Shown: positions 50,860 through 63,763 of the stretch, in pieces
Numbering within the stretch: position 1 is the first letter of the stretch
Layout: every line of letters starts with the position of its first letter
From: Crocodylus rhombifer
Lineage: Eukaryota > Chordata > Crocodylia > Crocodylidae
Assembly: GCA_038503035.1 (NCBI GenBank)
Contig: JAVSML010024606.1
Span: 1-64,000, forward strand
Direction of reading: 5' to 3'
Length of the DNA stretch: 64,000 bases
The notes under the pieces: model-generated
What the model saw: the letters and a program-made list of their open reading frames with translations, nothing else
Database searches by the model: none
Told to the model about the DNA's origin: nothing
Program-made: the position numbers and the translations under genes

Positions 50860-53800
50860 TTAACTACCTCTCTGTGCTCCCTGTTGCAATTTTAATCCAT
50901 GTGGGAAGTACCTAAATTCTACGCAAGTCCTCAAATCCCTAGTCCCAGAAAATCCATGATTAACAGTTGTTTGAATGAGGAAGAGAGCTCTCCCACCTTT
51001 CAGCTCAATAGGGTAGTGGTTGGGGCACTTTTCCAAGTATTCCTCAGTTAGAAAATATTTGAACTCACATATCCTACTTGCCACCATGTTGTGGGCTAGG
51101 CAGGGCCACGAACACTTTCTACCTGCCATTGGGCAACCAGAAGTAATACAATCCAGTGTCCAGAAGGAGAGCAAGCAAGTAAGAGTATAACTCTGTGGCT
51201 AAGTGAGGAAGGCCCTGCCCTGGGAAGGAGAGAGCCCTGTCATCTACCCCTACTCTTAATGTTGTTTATACATTTTATATTAAATAGTCATTAGTTTTAT
51301 CTGACCCTGTAATATATACAGTTCTGAAATGTTAAGACCTTTTCACTTTATAATTTCCTCCAGTTGAATAGGGGTAAAAGAAGAGAGAGGAAAAGCAAAA
51401 TAAGATGGAGGGGTATTTGTCCTACTTGCCTTTTTTGCTCATCACTGCTGAGAAGCTGTTGTGTTCTATGAGCTATGTCCTGATTTATACTACTGTTTCA
51501 ACATGTGTATTATTATTATTTCAAATTAAGTGTTTTCTTTTAACAAAAACAGCCATTCTCATGGTGTTGGGTTCACATTTATGTGCTTATGCATCAGTAA
51601 AACTATTTTTAAAAAATTTTTGCTGTCAAGATGTCAGTGAAAACCCAAGAAACAGTTTCTTCTGACAGCAATGGAAGCCTAGAAATATCATGTTAAGAGT
51701 CACAGGACTGCAGAGAGCCTTGCACCTTTCTCTGATGATGATGTCACCGAATGTAGATTTAGGCAATCATATTTTTGATATATGGCTTCAGCACTGGGCT
51801 TGCACTTCATTGCTGATCTCTTCTTTGTAATATAAAGAGTGTGAGGATTTTGTTATGTTTTTGGAAGGCAGTGTGCTCTTTCTGCACAGCACAGCATAAA
51901 GAAAACTACAGGCAACTGAAATGTGCAAGTGTTGAAAACAAGAACCAATGTATTTTAAAATAACTATTATATATTAATGAGCTTATTTATATAAAATATA
52001 AATAAAAAAGACACAAATAAAACAGAAGTTGATGTCAGTGGTCATAGGTTAACTGACTTTAATGTAGCCATAATGATATACATCACCCTGTATTTTGCAT
52101 TTTCTTAATATGAGATATCCTGTACTAAACAATGATTTTAGGATAATGTTTTTTAAAGTCATTTCTATATACTCCATAGCTATAGCATCTGAACTCCTCA
52201 GTTTTTCAAACTATTTATCCTCAAAGAGTCATGGTAAGGGAGAAGAAAATACTCATTTCTTCATTTTAGAGATTAAGAAATGAGACAGAGTGGGATTTAT
52301 TCAGGGACAGAAAACTGAATGTGGATCTCCCAGATCGCAGACTAATGACGTAACTGCTTTGACCTCCTTCTGAACTGTTAGGATCTGAAATGTGAAACTA
52401 AAAGAAGCAACTTTTGTTTTTAATAGAAAGTTTTGCATGGCATAATCAAAACTTTATAGTTAATTTCAAGGCACTTGTGAGTTTAAAAAGAATGTGAAAG
52501 TAGATTCATGCAATATACTTCACTGGTGGTATAAATTCACGGTTTATCCACAGTAAGGAGACAGCATAGGCAGCTGCACACCTGCCAGCTTCCTCCAGAC
52601 TGGTTCCATAGGAGCCATCTCTCAGGGTGGCTACTACTCTCAGTAGTACTGTCACCAAGTACTCCACTGGAACTGCCAACAGTGATACCAATTATGATGT
52701 GACCATCTGCAGAACTGGACTAAGACAAGTCCAACTTTCACATGAACCAGTATGTCAGGTAGGCCAGCTCTCTTCCCAGATCAGTGAAATGCTACAAAGC
52801 CTTGATGTTAAAGCCTAACCTTTTCAGTGTCAGACAAAATACTAGCAAAATCTAACAGTGTCATAAACAGCCAATCCCTGGCAGCTTCTACCCAAGCTTG
52901 GCTGAAGCCTGCCTTCCAAAAAACCCTCTTTCCTCCTGATCCAATACCTACTTAAAAACAATAAAGCAATGAATACCTTAAATAAAAAAATTCTGTACTA
53001 CAGTGTCTAGCCAAGGTATCTCATCACAGATGTAGAAAGCTATAGTTGGAACTTTTTGATTATAAGGTAACCTGTATAGCACACTATGAAAAAATGCTCC
53101 TAGATACCATAATGTATAAAACTGCTAGGTTTTGTGCCTTGATTCACTTGTGTGGTTTTTGGAACCAATTTATATTTTCTCACATTCTGCAATGATATAT
53201 TGTTCATACAATGAAACCAGCATGAAGATGACTACAGTTGAGAAACAAATAACATAAAAAATACAGGTACAAGTTTAAGTTAAAAGAAGATACCCGTTGT
53301 GGCTCTCTTACATAGCTAGAGGCCACATCCTGTTCTTCCTGAGGTCAGTGGGTACTGCTCCGTGTTTAGCTTCCTTGAAAATCATGTAGTGTATTTCAAT
53401 GCTTTGATATGGATGGAGGACCCTGTACACACACATATTTTGAAATCTTAAAATGATTAGGGGCAAAGAAAGTTATTGAATAAAGAAAGGATATGTTGAT
53501 AGAATTGTGTATAGATCTGCAGCATGTACAGCCATTGGTAAAATTTGTTACATTCCCCTCCCCCCCTGGTCTCTAATACTTTAATATGGTCATAACGATT
53601 GACACCAGCTGAGGCTCCATGCTACAGACCACAGTTGACAGTGATTGCATTGACATGTATTGTTTCTATTTCTCCTGAGTGGCTGCTAAAGTCAGACAGG
53701 CTGTTTATCAGCTGCACCCTCCAGAGAGTTAGAACAAAATGGACATTGCACTGGGTAATCTGCATTGCAGGCATGTCTCTGCCATGTCACAGCTAAGTAA

Positions 53801-54434
53801 ACACTTAACCGTGACCCGTTGATATCAGAGCATCATCAATTCTGCCTTCTTTCACCAATCATCTGCCTTCTAGAAGAGCATTTTCCAATGACTCATGCAT
53901 TATATTAAAAACTTTCAAAATTAACTAAAAATTTGACACACTTGAAATAAGAACAGATAGCTATAAAGTGAATAGATGGCTATATTTCACTCTTAGGGCC
54001 TATTCCTCCTATTCTCCTATTTTCACTCCTATTCCTAAGCCACTTGAGTTACACTCTTATGGTTAATAACAGCAGAACCACTCAAGTTAGTTATATTTAC
54101 CCCATCGTTCTTTATTATGATATATGACATAGTAAGAAAGAGGGCAGGCATATAATGCCTCCAAAGAGAAAATTTTGCCTTTGTCAAAAAGACTGAAAAA
54201 ACTTCATATCTGAAGGCAAAATGTTTTGTGCAAGCAGGGATATTTTTCAATGCGTGTTGCAGGAAGTGCCAATTCAAGACTGACCAGAAAACAAAATGTA
54301 GTGCTAGAAGCTACGTGAAAGTGTAAGAGGACGACAAAGGCTCCGCTTACTTTAAGGGAGAAACAGCATCAGGAAGACGCCCCAGGTGGAGGAAGCACTG
54401 TTACAGTCATCCCAGAGCTCAATCTTGTTACAGA
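50860..54434. other. Upstream sequence, no recognised feature
   Basis: AT-rich unassigned DNA. The stretch at 50790-50850 (gcaccttttaaagactaagg) looks like an old short repeat. No open frame over 110 codons, no RNA gene seen. 49761-50574 is similar. Confidence 0.45.
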
Positions 54435-54545
54435 GAGGCAAGCATGTCTTAAGATGATGCCTTTTATTGAACCAACTGCATAGTTGTGATATAGTTAGTT
54501 AAACGAGCTTTTACTTGTAAGACATTCTCCATCAGGTCTGAAGAG
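54435..54545 (-). repeat. Copy of the 'gaaga...aataaaag.tatca' repeat
   Basis: Minus strand reads agacctgatggagaatgtct, tacaagtaaaagctcg, ttcaataaaaggcatca, aligning with 50575-50695. Confidence 0.5.
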
Positions 54546-55537
54546 TGAAAGCCAGCAGAGCATAGTAAACTATACATGTATGATGGAATATTGCTATTCC
54601 CTTGGAGAAGAGGGGAAGAAAATAGGTAATGAAAAAGCTAAATATATATGATTCAAAATATAGGGTGTTTGACATTGTCTCAGTGGTTCCTTGATGAGGA
54701 ATAATGAGGAAAGGATAAAATGTAATAATAAGCATTAATAGAGAACTAAAGGTGTAGGGTAGATGGGGGAGCAAGGATACAAACCTTAGAGCTAAAGAAA
54801 ATTTTAAAAATAGGAATTTTTATTCTGCAGGCATTGACATTTGTTTCATTTTTACAAAAATAAAAATATTAGTAACAACATTTTACAGTGTTTGTTTGTT
54901 TGTTATTCCCATCATGGGCAGCTGAAGGCCGGGGCTAATGGACCTTAGCCACCCCCTCTCCCAACTGGGCCAGCGGCAACAGCTCCAGTGCTCTGCCACT
55001 ACAGCATTGCATCTAGCATCCCCGCTGTGCACTCTTCTGCTGCTGTGTGCACAGCACCAGCATGCGCTGGCCCTAGAACGGTCCTATGGGAGGGAGGGGT
55101 AGGGTCAGGTGGGCATGCTTCACCCCACCCTGCCCCCCAAACAATATTTTCTAGCGCTGCTTGTGATTCCCATCCTTTCATTCCCACTGCTCACTCCCTT
55201 TTTCCTTCTTTCAGCCTCTTGTGCTTTTTTCCCTCTTGTTGCATTAAAAAAAGGAACCAGTAGGAAGAAAAAGAAAAATAACCCCAAACTGAAAATACTT
55301 TGTAAAATCAAAAATCAAAAAAATTTCAAATGTGTTGTTTTTCAGAAATATAATTTTTTTGAAAAGGGTCTTTTTCGGAGTGAAAATACTAAGCAAGTAT
55401 AGTCATTGTAAATAAAAGGTTTCACTTCTAATAATGGAACTAGGTATTTGGGAGAAAAACAGCTGTAGCCAAAGAGTCTAAGTTGCAAGAAAAATATAAT
55501 AAAATGAAATAAATAGTTCTTTGTTCTTAGGATAAAT

Positions 55538-55696
55538 CTTCATAGATTGTAAGGGGCTGGAAGGGACCTCGCAGATCATCAGGTCCAGCCCCCAAAACTG
55601 AAATGCTCCAGGTGAGGCTTGAACTCACAACCTTGGTATTGCTTCACTAGTACTGTATTATAAGTACCATGTGCTAACCCATTGCACCACTGGAGC
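55538..55696 (-). mobile_element. SINE-like composite: tRNA-Ile(UAU) head with CR1 3' tail
   Basis: Read on the minus strand, 55696-55614 is a near-complete tRNA: acceptor strand GCTCCAG pairs with CTGGAGC, then box A (TTAGCACATGG), the anticodon arm GGTAC-TTATA, a ~15-nt insert between anticodon arm halves, then GGTTGTGAGTTCAAGCC (box B region). This is the layout of vertebrate tRNA-Ile(UAU), whose genes carry an intron at that position. It runs directly into about 75 nt (55613-55538) that match the CR1 3' end: GGGGGCTGGACCTGATGATC, AGGTCCCTTCCAGCCCCTT and AATCTATGAAG. tRNA head plus LINE tail is the standard structure of a SINE mobilised by that LINE. The retained intron means an unspliced precursor or gene copy was the source. 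Several stem positions are changed, so it is unlikely to be a working tRNA gene. Confidence 0.8.
55614..55696 (-). tRNA. tRNA-Ile(UAU)-derived sequence with intron (pseudogene/SINE head)
   Basis: The 83-nt unit has both acceptor strands, the D arm, the TAT anticodon, an intron-sized insert 3' of the anticodon, and the T arm (GTGAG TTCAAGC CTCAC). The T stem pairs perfectly (GTGAG with CTCAC). The fused CR1 tail and the lack of a T-run terminator directly after it argue against a functional tRNA gene. Confidence 0.7.
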
Positions 55697-55699
55697 ATG

Positions 55700-58600
55700 T
55701 TATTTTTTATGCATGATCTCAAAGATACCTGAAAATATGAACCCCAGAAGATAAGGCATTGTAAGAGCTCCTTCTCCTGCTCTCCTTCTGTAGCATATAG
55801 TTTTCTTGAGGCTCTGTTTTTGTACTACAGACCTTAAATTTTGCTATCGGACAGTAGGAGTGCATTGTGGCTGCAGTATGGGGAAGCTGCTGGAGTGAAT
55901 ATTCCTATGTACAATTTGGTTAAACATCATTTGTATAGTTGCCCATGATAAGAGCAGACAAAACTTGATGACCCATGTGGTCCTTTCCAGTCCTATGTTT
56001 TAGACACAGTTTCTCTCCTCGTTCCTCTAATGCATGAAGACAAGGGGATTCCAGGGTGATGGCACTAGACACTTTTGACAATGGGAAGAAAGAGAGCAAA
56101 TGGGAAGCTGTAGATTCACATCTTCAACACTGGCTGGGGTAGAATTTTTCCAAATATTTGACTTGGTCTAATAAAATATATCAGATTTACCCAAAGAACC
56201 TTGTCTACCAAATTTGGATTGCACACCACACCACGTAAAATGTGTAGCAAGGCCCCTTGGGTTGTGTTTGCTTAGTGCTTCAGTGTATTCTTTATACCAC
56301 TGCCGAATACTGTAGTATATGAGCACTTCTGCTGGATGCACAGAAGCTACCTCTAGTGCGATCGATGCCTCTAGGAGCAGCGTCTTATGCTGAGCTGTTT
56401 TTCAGCCCTTTGCACATTGCAGTCAGTGGTTTACAGCTACCCAACTTCCCCTTACGGTTATCATACTGTAGTACTGAGATGCCACTGGTATTTATTGTCC
56501 AATGTTAGGGAAATATGGTGACATTACAGCTAACACTTCAGCTGGTATCTACATGGACAGACAGGAGTGTGTGAAGTGTATAGTCTAAATAAAAAGCAAT
56601 CCTGACTAATGCTAGGGTCCCATGATACTAAGCATTTTACGTCTATTAAGAAAAGGCCTCTGCTGCAAAGATTGCCAGTTTAACATGTATGCTTGTTATC
56701 CTTTGGAATGAAAGGTCTTATCTAAATGTAAATATTTTAAGTGATTAATTTTTTAAGTGATTAAATCTTTAAAAAGTAATTAGACTATAATTCCCTGCTG
56801 AACACTTGTTGTTTAAATGGCAAATACATGTGGTAAGTAGTTTCTAATTGATTAAGATATGTGCATTTATGCAATTGACTTAAAATGGGAGTCTTTGGAT
56901 CCTAAAACTTCAAGTGTGAACTGAAGCTGGCACTTTCAATTCCAGCTCCAGTTCCAGCTGTGGCTTATCTGCCTTTGAAGTACTCACAGTTGGGACTGAT
57001 ACTTCTCTCCACACACAAAGCAGTCTGTGGTTTTAAAACACAGGTTCTAAATTTACTAGAAGCTTAGCTGGAAGTCACTTTAAAGCACTGAGTCTCACTG
57101 CAGAGCCACCTCTGGGTGTACTTCAAAGATGGGTGATACTACTCCGTTACCAGTCTTTGACGTACCCTTGGATATAGTCTCATAGCAAAGGTAAACCAGT
57201 AGCTTTGAAAACAAAGGTTTTATAACTATATTTATATTTGGGGTGACAATAAGCTTAGTTCCTTTTTCAGCAAAATCTTATCTAATCCATTTTTTAAAGT
57301 ATTTCTGACACACCGGAGTCTGTATGCTTACTCTTACTCTGCACGAGTTTTGCTTAACAAAGGAGTGAGAAAGCACCCTGTGTTTTTTTTTAAAAAACAG
57401 GCCTTTCTATGTTGAGAACAGTCCCACCTGTGAATATTTCACAAGGAGAAGCTACAGCTGTGCGTGTAGCTGAAACTGAAAGTACTGGATTTATCTGATG
57501 CTGGAGGATTCATTATTGAACAACTTTGAGGGCCTTCTCATTCATTTTAATATTTTTTTAAAAAAGGAATATCATATCCCTTTGGGTTTCTGAGGACATG
57601 AAAAGGATAATGTCAGCTACAAATTCTGATCCATATATCCATGTTCCATGGTCAACTTCATTACAGAATGGAACAGAAACAAAAAGAAAGATAAATGGTT
57701 TGTTGTAGAAATTCTGCATTGCCTCCATCTTCACACTACACCCACACAATGACGCCATGAGAGGTGAACCACAAAGGTTGTGTATTCTCTTTGATGCTCC
57801 TTTATGATATGCAAAAACAGCCTATACTTTTTTTTAAATGTTCATGTTCAGCTTTATGTTAAAAATCTCAAGAATATCTGGTCCTCCCTCCTCCATTCTT
57901 TCTGCTGGAGGACTGGGCCTGGCATTATTTAAAAGGTAAGGTCAGTTGAGTGCATATGGACTTTTATGCACTATTAGGTCCATGCCCTTAAAGGTATTAA
58001 GCACCTATTTTTTGCTTTAGATGCATTAAAGGGCTTAGTTTATTTTAAGGGAGGAAAAAGACATTTGCATTATGTAATTGGTCCATTTTTGTGTTATTTT
58101 AATAGATTAAGACCCTATATATACCAGATAACTTTATTCCTGTGAGCAGGTTTAAGAGGTACAACTCAGGTATGTGTGTACATAATTTAGTCATTGTTCG
58201 TTAACCTGAACTGAAACTTTAATCAGTTGCAAGGAGAAGCTGCTGATGATACATCTTACAACTCAGGCCCTGGCCTCAACAGCCTCTTATAACTTCCTGT
58301 TATCATATTTTCCCTTCTGTCCCCTAGGTTCAGGCACATGAACATATTTAATTTCCCATAGCAGAAACTCTGTTTTTGTGATAGCTTATCAAAATGATAT
58401 TTTGTATCCTTTTGATTTATCCAGGCCTGCGCTTAAAGTGTTTGCAGTCTCTTCTCTCTCCTTCCAGGATCTCAGCGTCTTTCTTGTGCAGAAATCATTT
58501 GGGATATGGAAATTAGATATCCATATGCCTAAAACCCCTAATGGGTTTGGTCTGTTAGGCAGACTCATGGTACCCTTAACACACATGGGACAGCACTGAG

Positions 58601-58828
58601 TTCAGCACAAACCAGAGCAGTCATGGCCACTTCCATTCAAAGCCACACGTGTTGGTGTTGAGCATCATTAATTTACATGATATCATAACAGTTAGAGCAC
58701 ACAAGTAGCTGTGCCATTGTGTAAGATTTCTAGGGCTAGAGAGATAGTAAGTTAGAGGGAACACAACTCTGTAGCCCTAGGATGGCTGAGTGCCAGCCCT
58801 CGCTCCCAACATTGCTTATAATTTTATC
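55700..58828. other. Upstream sequence, no recognised feature
   Basis: AT-rich, few repeats apart from the short copy at 56130-56215. No supported gene. The stretches 54546-55537 (GC-richer at 54900-55140) and 60702-63025 also hold nothing I can name. Confidence 0.45.
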
Positions 58829-59701
58829 TCAGTGATTCCCAAAGGGTGTGCTGCCAGTGATGGAAGTGTGCCGCAAGATCCCCCTGTGTGATGAGGTAAA
58901 TGCTTTCCTCCCCTATGTTATACTTTGTGCCTATCCCACCTATTTTAGCAGCACCTGCTTTGGGGAGTGCTGCCACAGCTGCTGCCCTGCCCTTCCCTAC
59001 ACCCCAGCAGCCCCTTTCCTGCCTTCTCCTCCTCCCCCATACTCTCAGCAGTGCACTGTATTGTGACCAGGCAGGAAGGTGGAAACCCAGACTGAACCAC
59101 ACTTTGCAGTCGGGTTCAACCCCTCCCATGCTCCCGTGGCCAGTAGAAGGGGCTGTGAGGGTGGTTGCTGGCATGTGAAACTCTGCAGGATCAGCTTCAG
59201 CTTCAGCAGCAGGGGCTGCCCATGCCCCCTGAAGTACAAACCAGGGGTTGGGAGAAGGCAGACAGTGGAAAGAGCAGGGCACAGTAGGGTGAGGTCTTGC
59301 CCCCACTACCCTTAAGTGGTACCAGCCAGATCAGTGATTCTTAACTTTTTTAGCCCCAAGACCTCCCTTCATATCTTTTCTGAATTTAGATATAAATTTT
59401 TAACTGGGGTGCCCCAAAGTTCAGAAAAGTTATGGAGGGGGTGCCTTGAGGAGAGAACAATTGAGTGCCACTGGTATAGAGACTAGTCCTTTGTTTAAAC
59501 AAACATGCATATTGTGCGATTTTTTTTTTTTTAGCAGTACATCTCAGCACTGGTATGATTTCCTCTGGCAGGGGAATGAAATATGTTATATGTTTTGACA
59601 AGCATGTATACTTATACCTTTTCAGTGCAACAGTGAAGTGTGCTGCCAATTTTAATCCAGAAAAAAGTGTGTCCTGGGTATGAAAAGTTTGAGAAACACT
59701 G
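58829..59701. repeat. Composite of hAT-like remnants
   Basis: cagtgattcccaaagggtgt at 58830 and agtttgagaaacactg at 59686-59701 look like opposite ends of a Charlie-type element. Inside, cagtgattcttaactttttt at 59332 looks like the start of another. No convincing 8-bp duplications, so boundaries are uncertain. Confidence 0.45.
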
Positions 59702-60129
59702 CTGTATCCAACAACTATTAAATACAAACTCTGAAGGAGCCTGGGAATGTTATTCTCTTCCCTTCCAAAGGATTGCCCTCTTCACTGGGTTAGAACTGTG
59801 CTCCCTCCTGCTTATTCCTGTTTCCTTTCTAAATGAGGGTTGGGGGAGAGCAGACCTACTGTAGCTTAGTCTGGTCAGTCTGGTCAGGGCACCTTCTCAG
59901 AAGGAAGGAGATATCTATCTCAAGAAATAGTTAAAAGCATATCTTTTACTTCTTTGGTGAGCATGCTAACCACTGTGTCACCGTTGCTATGTCCTTGGTC
60001 TGTGTCTCTAAGAGTGGCCTTGCACCTAACAGGACAGCTTAGATACTGAACTCCAGGAAGTGGTTTTAGACTAAATCCCAGACTCAAGTCTGGGAAACAA
60101 TTAATTCACAAGTCTTGGATTCTTTAATT

Positions 60130-60701
60130 GGCAGCAGACTATTTTACTGTACATTAAAGCGTCATGTAAAAGAAGTGTGACTTTACACTAATGCACAGTA
60201 AAATAGTCTACTGTGCATTGTGTCACTGAAAAAGTAGGCAAATGCACTACTATGCATTAGTGCAGCCTAATGCGCATTAATTTAGTACCGCAGGGCACTT
60301 ATACACATGTGGGAAGCCTGCTTTGAAATCCAGTTCATTGAAGCAGACTCAGTTAATAGAGTCTACTAGAGCACGTAAATTGATGTGCTCTGGCAGTCTC
60401 GCACTTCACGGGTATCAGTGGTGTAGTGCATCTCTGGTCTGAGAAAATGGCAGTGGTGTGCTTTGAAATAAAATACTTTTGATGTGCTTTAGTTCAAAGC
60501 ACCCCACCACCATTTTCTCAGAATGGGGATACACTGTGCCACTGATACATGTGACCCGCAGGCACTTTCAGTTTGTGCGGCTTGCTAGTTAAGTCCCCAG
60601 TGCTGCATCAGGAACACATGTAAAAAATGCTCTCACATTGAAGGTACTAAATTTTTAAGTGCATTAGAAAAGGTGCATTAATGCATGTGTAGATGTGCCC
60701 A
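60130..60701. mobile_element. Short MITE, TGCATTA-rich family, split by a second MITE
   Basis: The left part (60130-60292) matches 31605-31757 and the right part (60634-60701) matches 31758-31823 (ttgaaggtac, gtgcattagaaaa, gtgtagatgtgccc). The middle is foreign sequence. The left terminus is eroded. Confidence 0.68.
60293..60633. mobile_element. Foldback MITE nested in another MITE
   Basis: Starts gggcacttatacacatgtgg and ends cacatgtaaaaaatgctct. The core is an inverted pair, gagaaaatggcagtggtgtg (about 60441) and caccaccattttctca (about 60507). Related to the hairpin at 12445-12545. Confidence 0.65.
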
Positions 60702-63025
60702 AGGATGCCTAATTTAGGGATTAAGTCTGGGAAGAGGTGATAGTTCAGAGAATTGCTCTTTGGCATTTTCTATGGGCTGTCTTGGTGATCTCCTCTAAGT
60801 GTTCTGGCTATTGTGAATTGTACTCCTAAGCATTTCCATTTTGCTATATAGAGAATTTAGGCTCCCAGCCCAAATTTATGAATTCCACTCCTTGGTCTGG
60901 GTACCTAAGGATAATTTTATGCATCTGGCCCTTTATGCTTTTACCATGTGCCCATCCAAACACACATGCACACAAAATCTAAGTGTAGAGTTACCTGCAG
61001 TTCCTATGGATACAACTTTGCTAGCACTAACCTTTTAAGATTCTGCTAACAGCATAGCTTCTGCAGCGTGGAGTACAGTGTGGTTTTGAAAACCCGCCCA
61101 ACAAACTTGGTATGTATGTGGGGAGTTAGCCACACTGAAGTCTGTACTTCTGCAGGTACATTTCTACCTGTACACAAGCTGCAGCATATGTGCATTTTTG
61201 TTGAGGCATTTGATGTGATCTTTTCTTTGTGTACTTGACTGTTTTAGTTTTGAAATGCAAAACCAAACCAAACCAAACTGAAACTAAAATGAAAGGTTGC
61301 ATGTTTAATTTTTTAAATAAAAACTGGGCAATGCAAACCCTAAGCATATTGTAGCAATATTAATTCATTAAAACTGAACTGAAGCAGTTGGAGGAGCAGT
61401 GCAAAATATTTGCATTGAATGCGAAATGAATGTGCACTGAGGTTTTATTCAGGAGTCAGGGGCTTTGTGAACTGTAGCTGCAACTAGCAGAATTCAGTAA
61501 AATAAAGGCTGAGTTTTTCCACACACAGCTGTGTCTTTCCCCAGATCATAATTGGTATTATTTGTCATAAAGAATAACTTAGAGACCCTATGTACAAATG
61601 AAATGGCCATAATCTTGACTGACACACCGGGGACTGAACAAGAGAGCTCCAGAGCTAAAAGCGGCAGTGGGTACCACAGTACTTAATAGGAGCTTTCTAG
61701 CTGGGGCTGTACTGGCTTGGAGTCCAGTTTGCCTCTGGAACACATTTACCACTGCGTTACATAAACATACAATAAAGAGAGAATCCCTGCAGTGAATTAC
61801 TTGGCTTCCCTCATTTCCCTTCCTAATCCCAGGACAACCCTGAAGCCATTAAAGATAAGGAATACATTGTTGGCATCTCCTGGAGAGAAAGATGATTATG
61901 TAGTGATCTCCCCCTTGAACACAGTCTCAAATGTTCAAATGCAGAGAGGTTGGATTACTACTATCAGTCTCTGGGAACCAAGTTGTACAATTTACTGTAG
62001 CCATATAAACACATGCTGCGCCTACCCTGGCAGTGTAAAGGAGTCTCAAAGTGGGTGTATATCATATTTTCACTTCCAGTTAGAGACCCTTTAAACTGCC
62101 AGAGTGGAAAGTCAATTATGTTCAGTCTTTAAAGGACTTCTCTGTTCACTATGTGGGGATTAATGAGTCCCATTACCTGATGGGAGTTGTATTCATAACC
62201 CCAAGCAACTTGGTGTAGGGAAAAAATGGATTCTCACGAGCATTTGGCACAGTCTGTTTTATTTTAACAAACTGACTGAGCACAAGTTAATTTTATAAAG
62301 CACTGTATACTTTTCTTCTCCAATCCTGATACAGCGTGTGGCATCTTGAACCAGTAAACAAGGGTTGATTTTCTCAACAGGCACAACCTTGGCAGGAAAC
62401 AGCCAAACAGTCATTACGGGCAGGGAATGGTCAGTAAGTTTGTGACATTGTTTGGAAGAGAAGCCATCATATAGTTGAGGCTTAGGGAATACAGCAGTCT
62501 AATGCTGACATGAGTGCGGGAAAGATGAGGTGCACTCAGTGTAACCACTAACCATAGTCACTGGTTAGGAAGCTGGATGGTGCTTTCTCTCTGTCCCTGT
62601 AGTAGAACAGATGACAGGTCATCTCCTCTGGGAACTACAGAGTGATGGGGTAAAGTCTGGCCCTATCAAATACTGCGGCAAATTCTCAATTGACTCATCT
62701 GGGCCAAAATTTTCCCAATACAGCTTGACAAAGGCAGAAAATCCTGCAGGAGATTCCCATCTGTATAGAAAAAATAGCAGAAGAAACATGGAGATCTGTT
62801 CATTGCTCATCTCCCTGTTGTTTCAAGGGAAGAAAGCTAAAATCAGGAGTGACAGAAGCTAAATTTCTTAGGAGGGGAAAACTTAGTGTTTTGCCTTTGC
62901 AACATTTGGTCTTAGACATTTCTATGAGCAACAGGATTATGCTAAGAGGCAAACACAAAACTCAAAACAAATGGAAAATGAAAATATATTCTGAGTAGCA
63001 TCATGTCCCACACCAGGAGATTGCA

Positions 63026-63060
63026 GGTTTCCATTGCTTTATGTGGCTTCTGTATGTGTG
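63026..63060 (+). mobile_element. Fragment of the Tigger/pogo-like MITE
   Basis: caggtttccattgctttatg plus the following gcttctgtatgtgtg repeats the left end of the 5877-6356 element; the rest is missing. Confidence 0.6.
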
Positions 63061-63121
63061 AATATATTGAAAGTTATATTGATATTGTAAGTTCTTTGGG
63101 ACAGAACTAAGCTGTCTCACA

Positions 63122-63615
63122 CTGGGTGCATCTACACATGTGTTTTACTGTGGAGGTGACTAATTAGCTCCTCAGTAAAGCATCATTGTCTACATGTGTG
63201 CCCACATTAGCGTGCAGTAAATTAGCTCCACTGTAGGATAGTACTATCCAGGACAAGTGGAGTAGTTACATGCACTGAAACACACATGTAGATGGTGACT
63301 GGAGCTGGCTGAGGCACGCGGGTGCTGTGAGGGGGCTGCCTACTGGCTAGCCCCACACTGTGGCACCCTTGTGCCCCAGGTAACCCTTCTGCAGCATGTT
63401 AAGCTGGGGCAGAGCAGCCCTGGCCTGGCAGGCTGGCCCCCCAGACATCCTGCCAGCTGGGGCTGCTTCACCCTAGCTCAACATGCTGAGGTCCCAGGCA
63501 CATGTTTAAATGCTGCACCCAGGAGCAATAAACTCTGGTGTGAACCGCACCAGATTTTATTGCTACATGCTAGTTGCATGTGTAGATTACAGTACATGTA
63601 ATTCATTGTGCCCAG
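63122..63615. mobile_element. MITE with TCTACACATG termini (copy 4)
   Basis: Starts ctgggtgcatctacacatgt and ends aattcattgtgcccag; about 490 bp, the best preserved long member. The interior is close to copy 2. Confidence 0.68.
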
Positions 63616-63763
63616 CACAAAGGTGCTTTATTTTGTAATGTGTTACTATAATACAAACAAAAAAGTATCAATATTTCTGACAAAAGACTATTTTTCTAAG
63701 CAAATCAACAGTGATAAATATTTATATCATGACAAATCTCAATGGATTGTATGTAACATTTAG

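Noticed and set aside
52506..52810. Paired short frames at 52.5-52.8 kb
   Set aside because: No splice context, no family resemblance; treated as chance.
55614..55696. A functional tRNA-Ile gene
   Set aside because: Direct fusion to a CR1 tail and base changes in conserved stems indicate a retroposed derivative.
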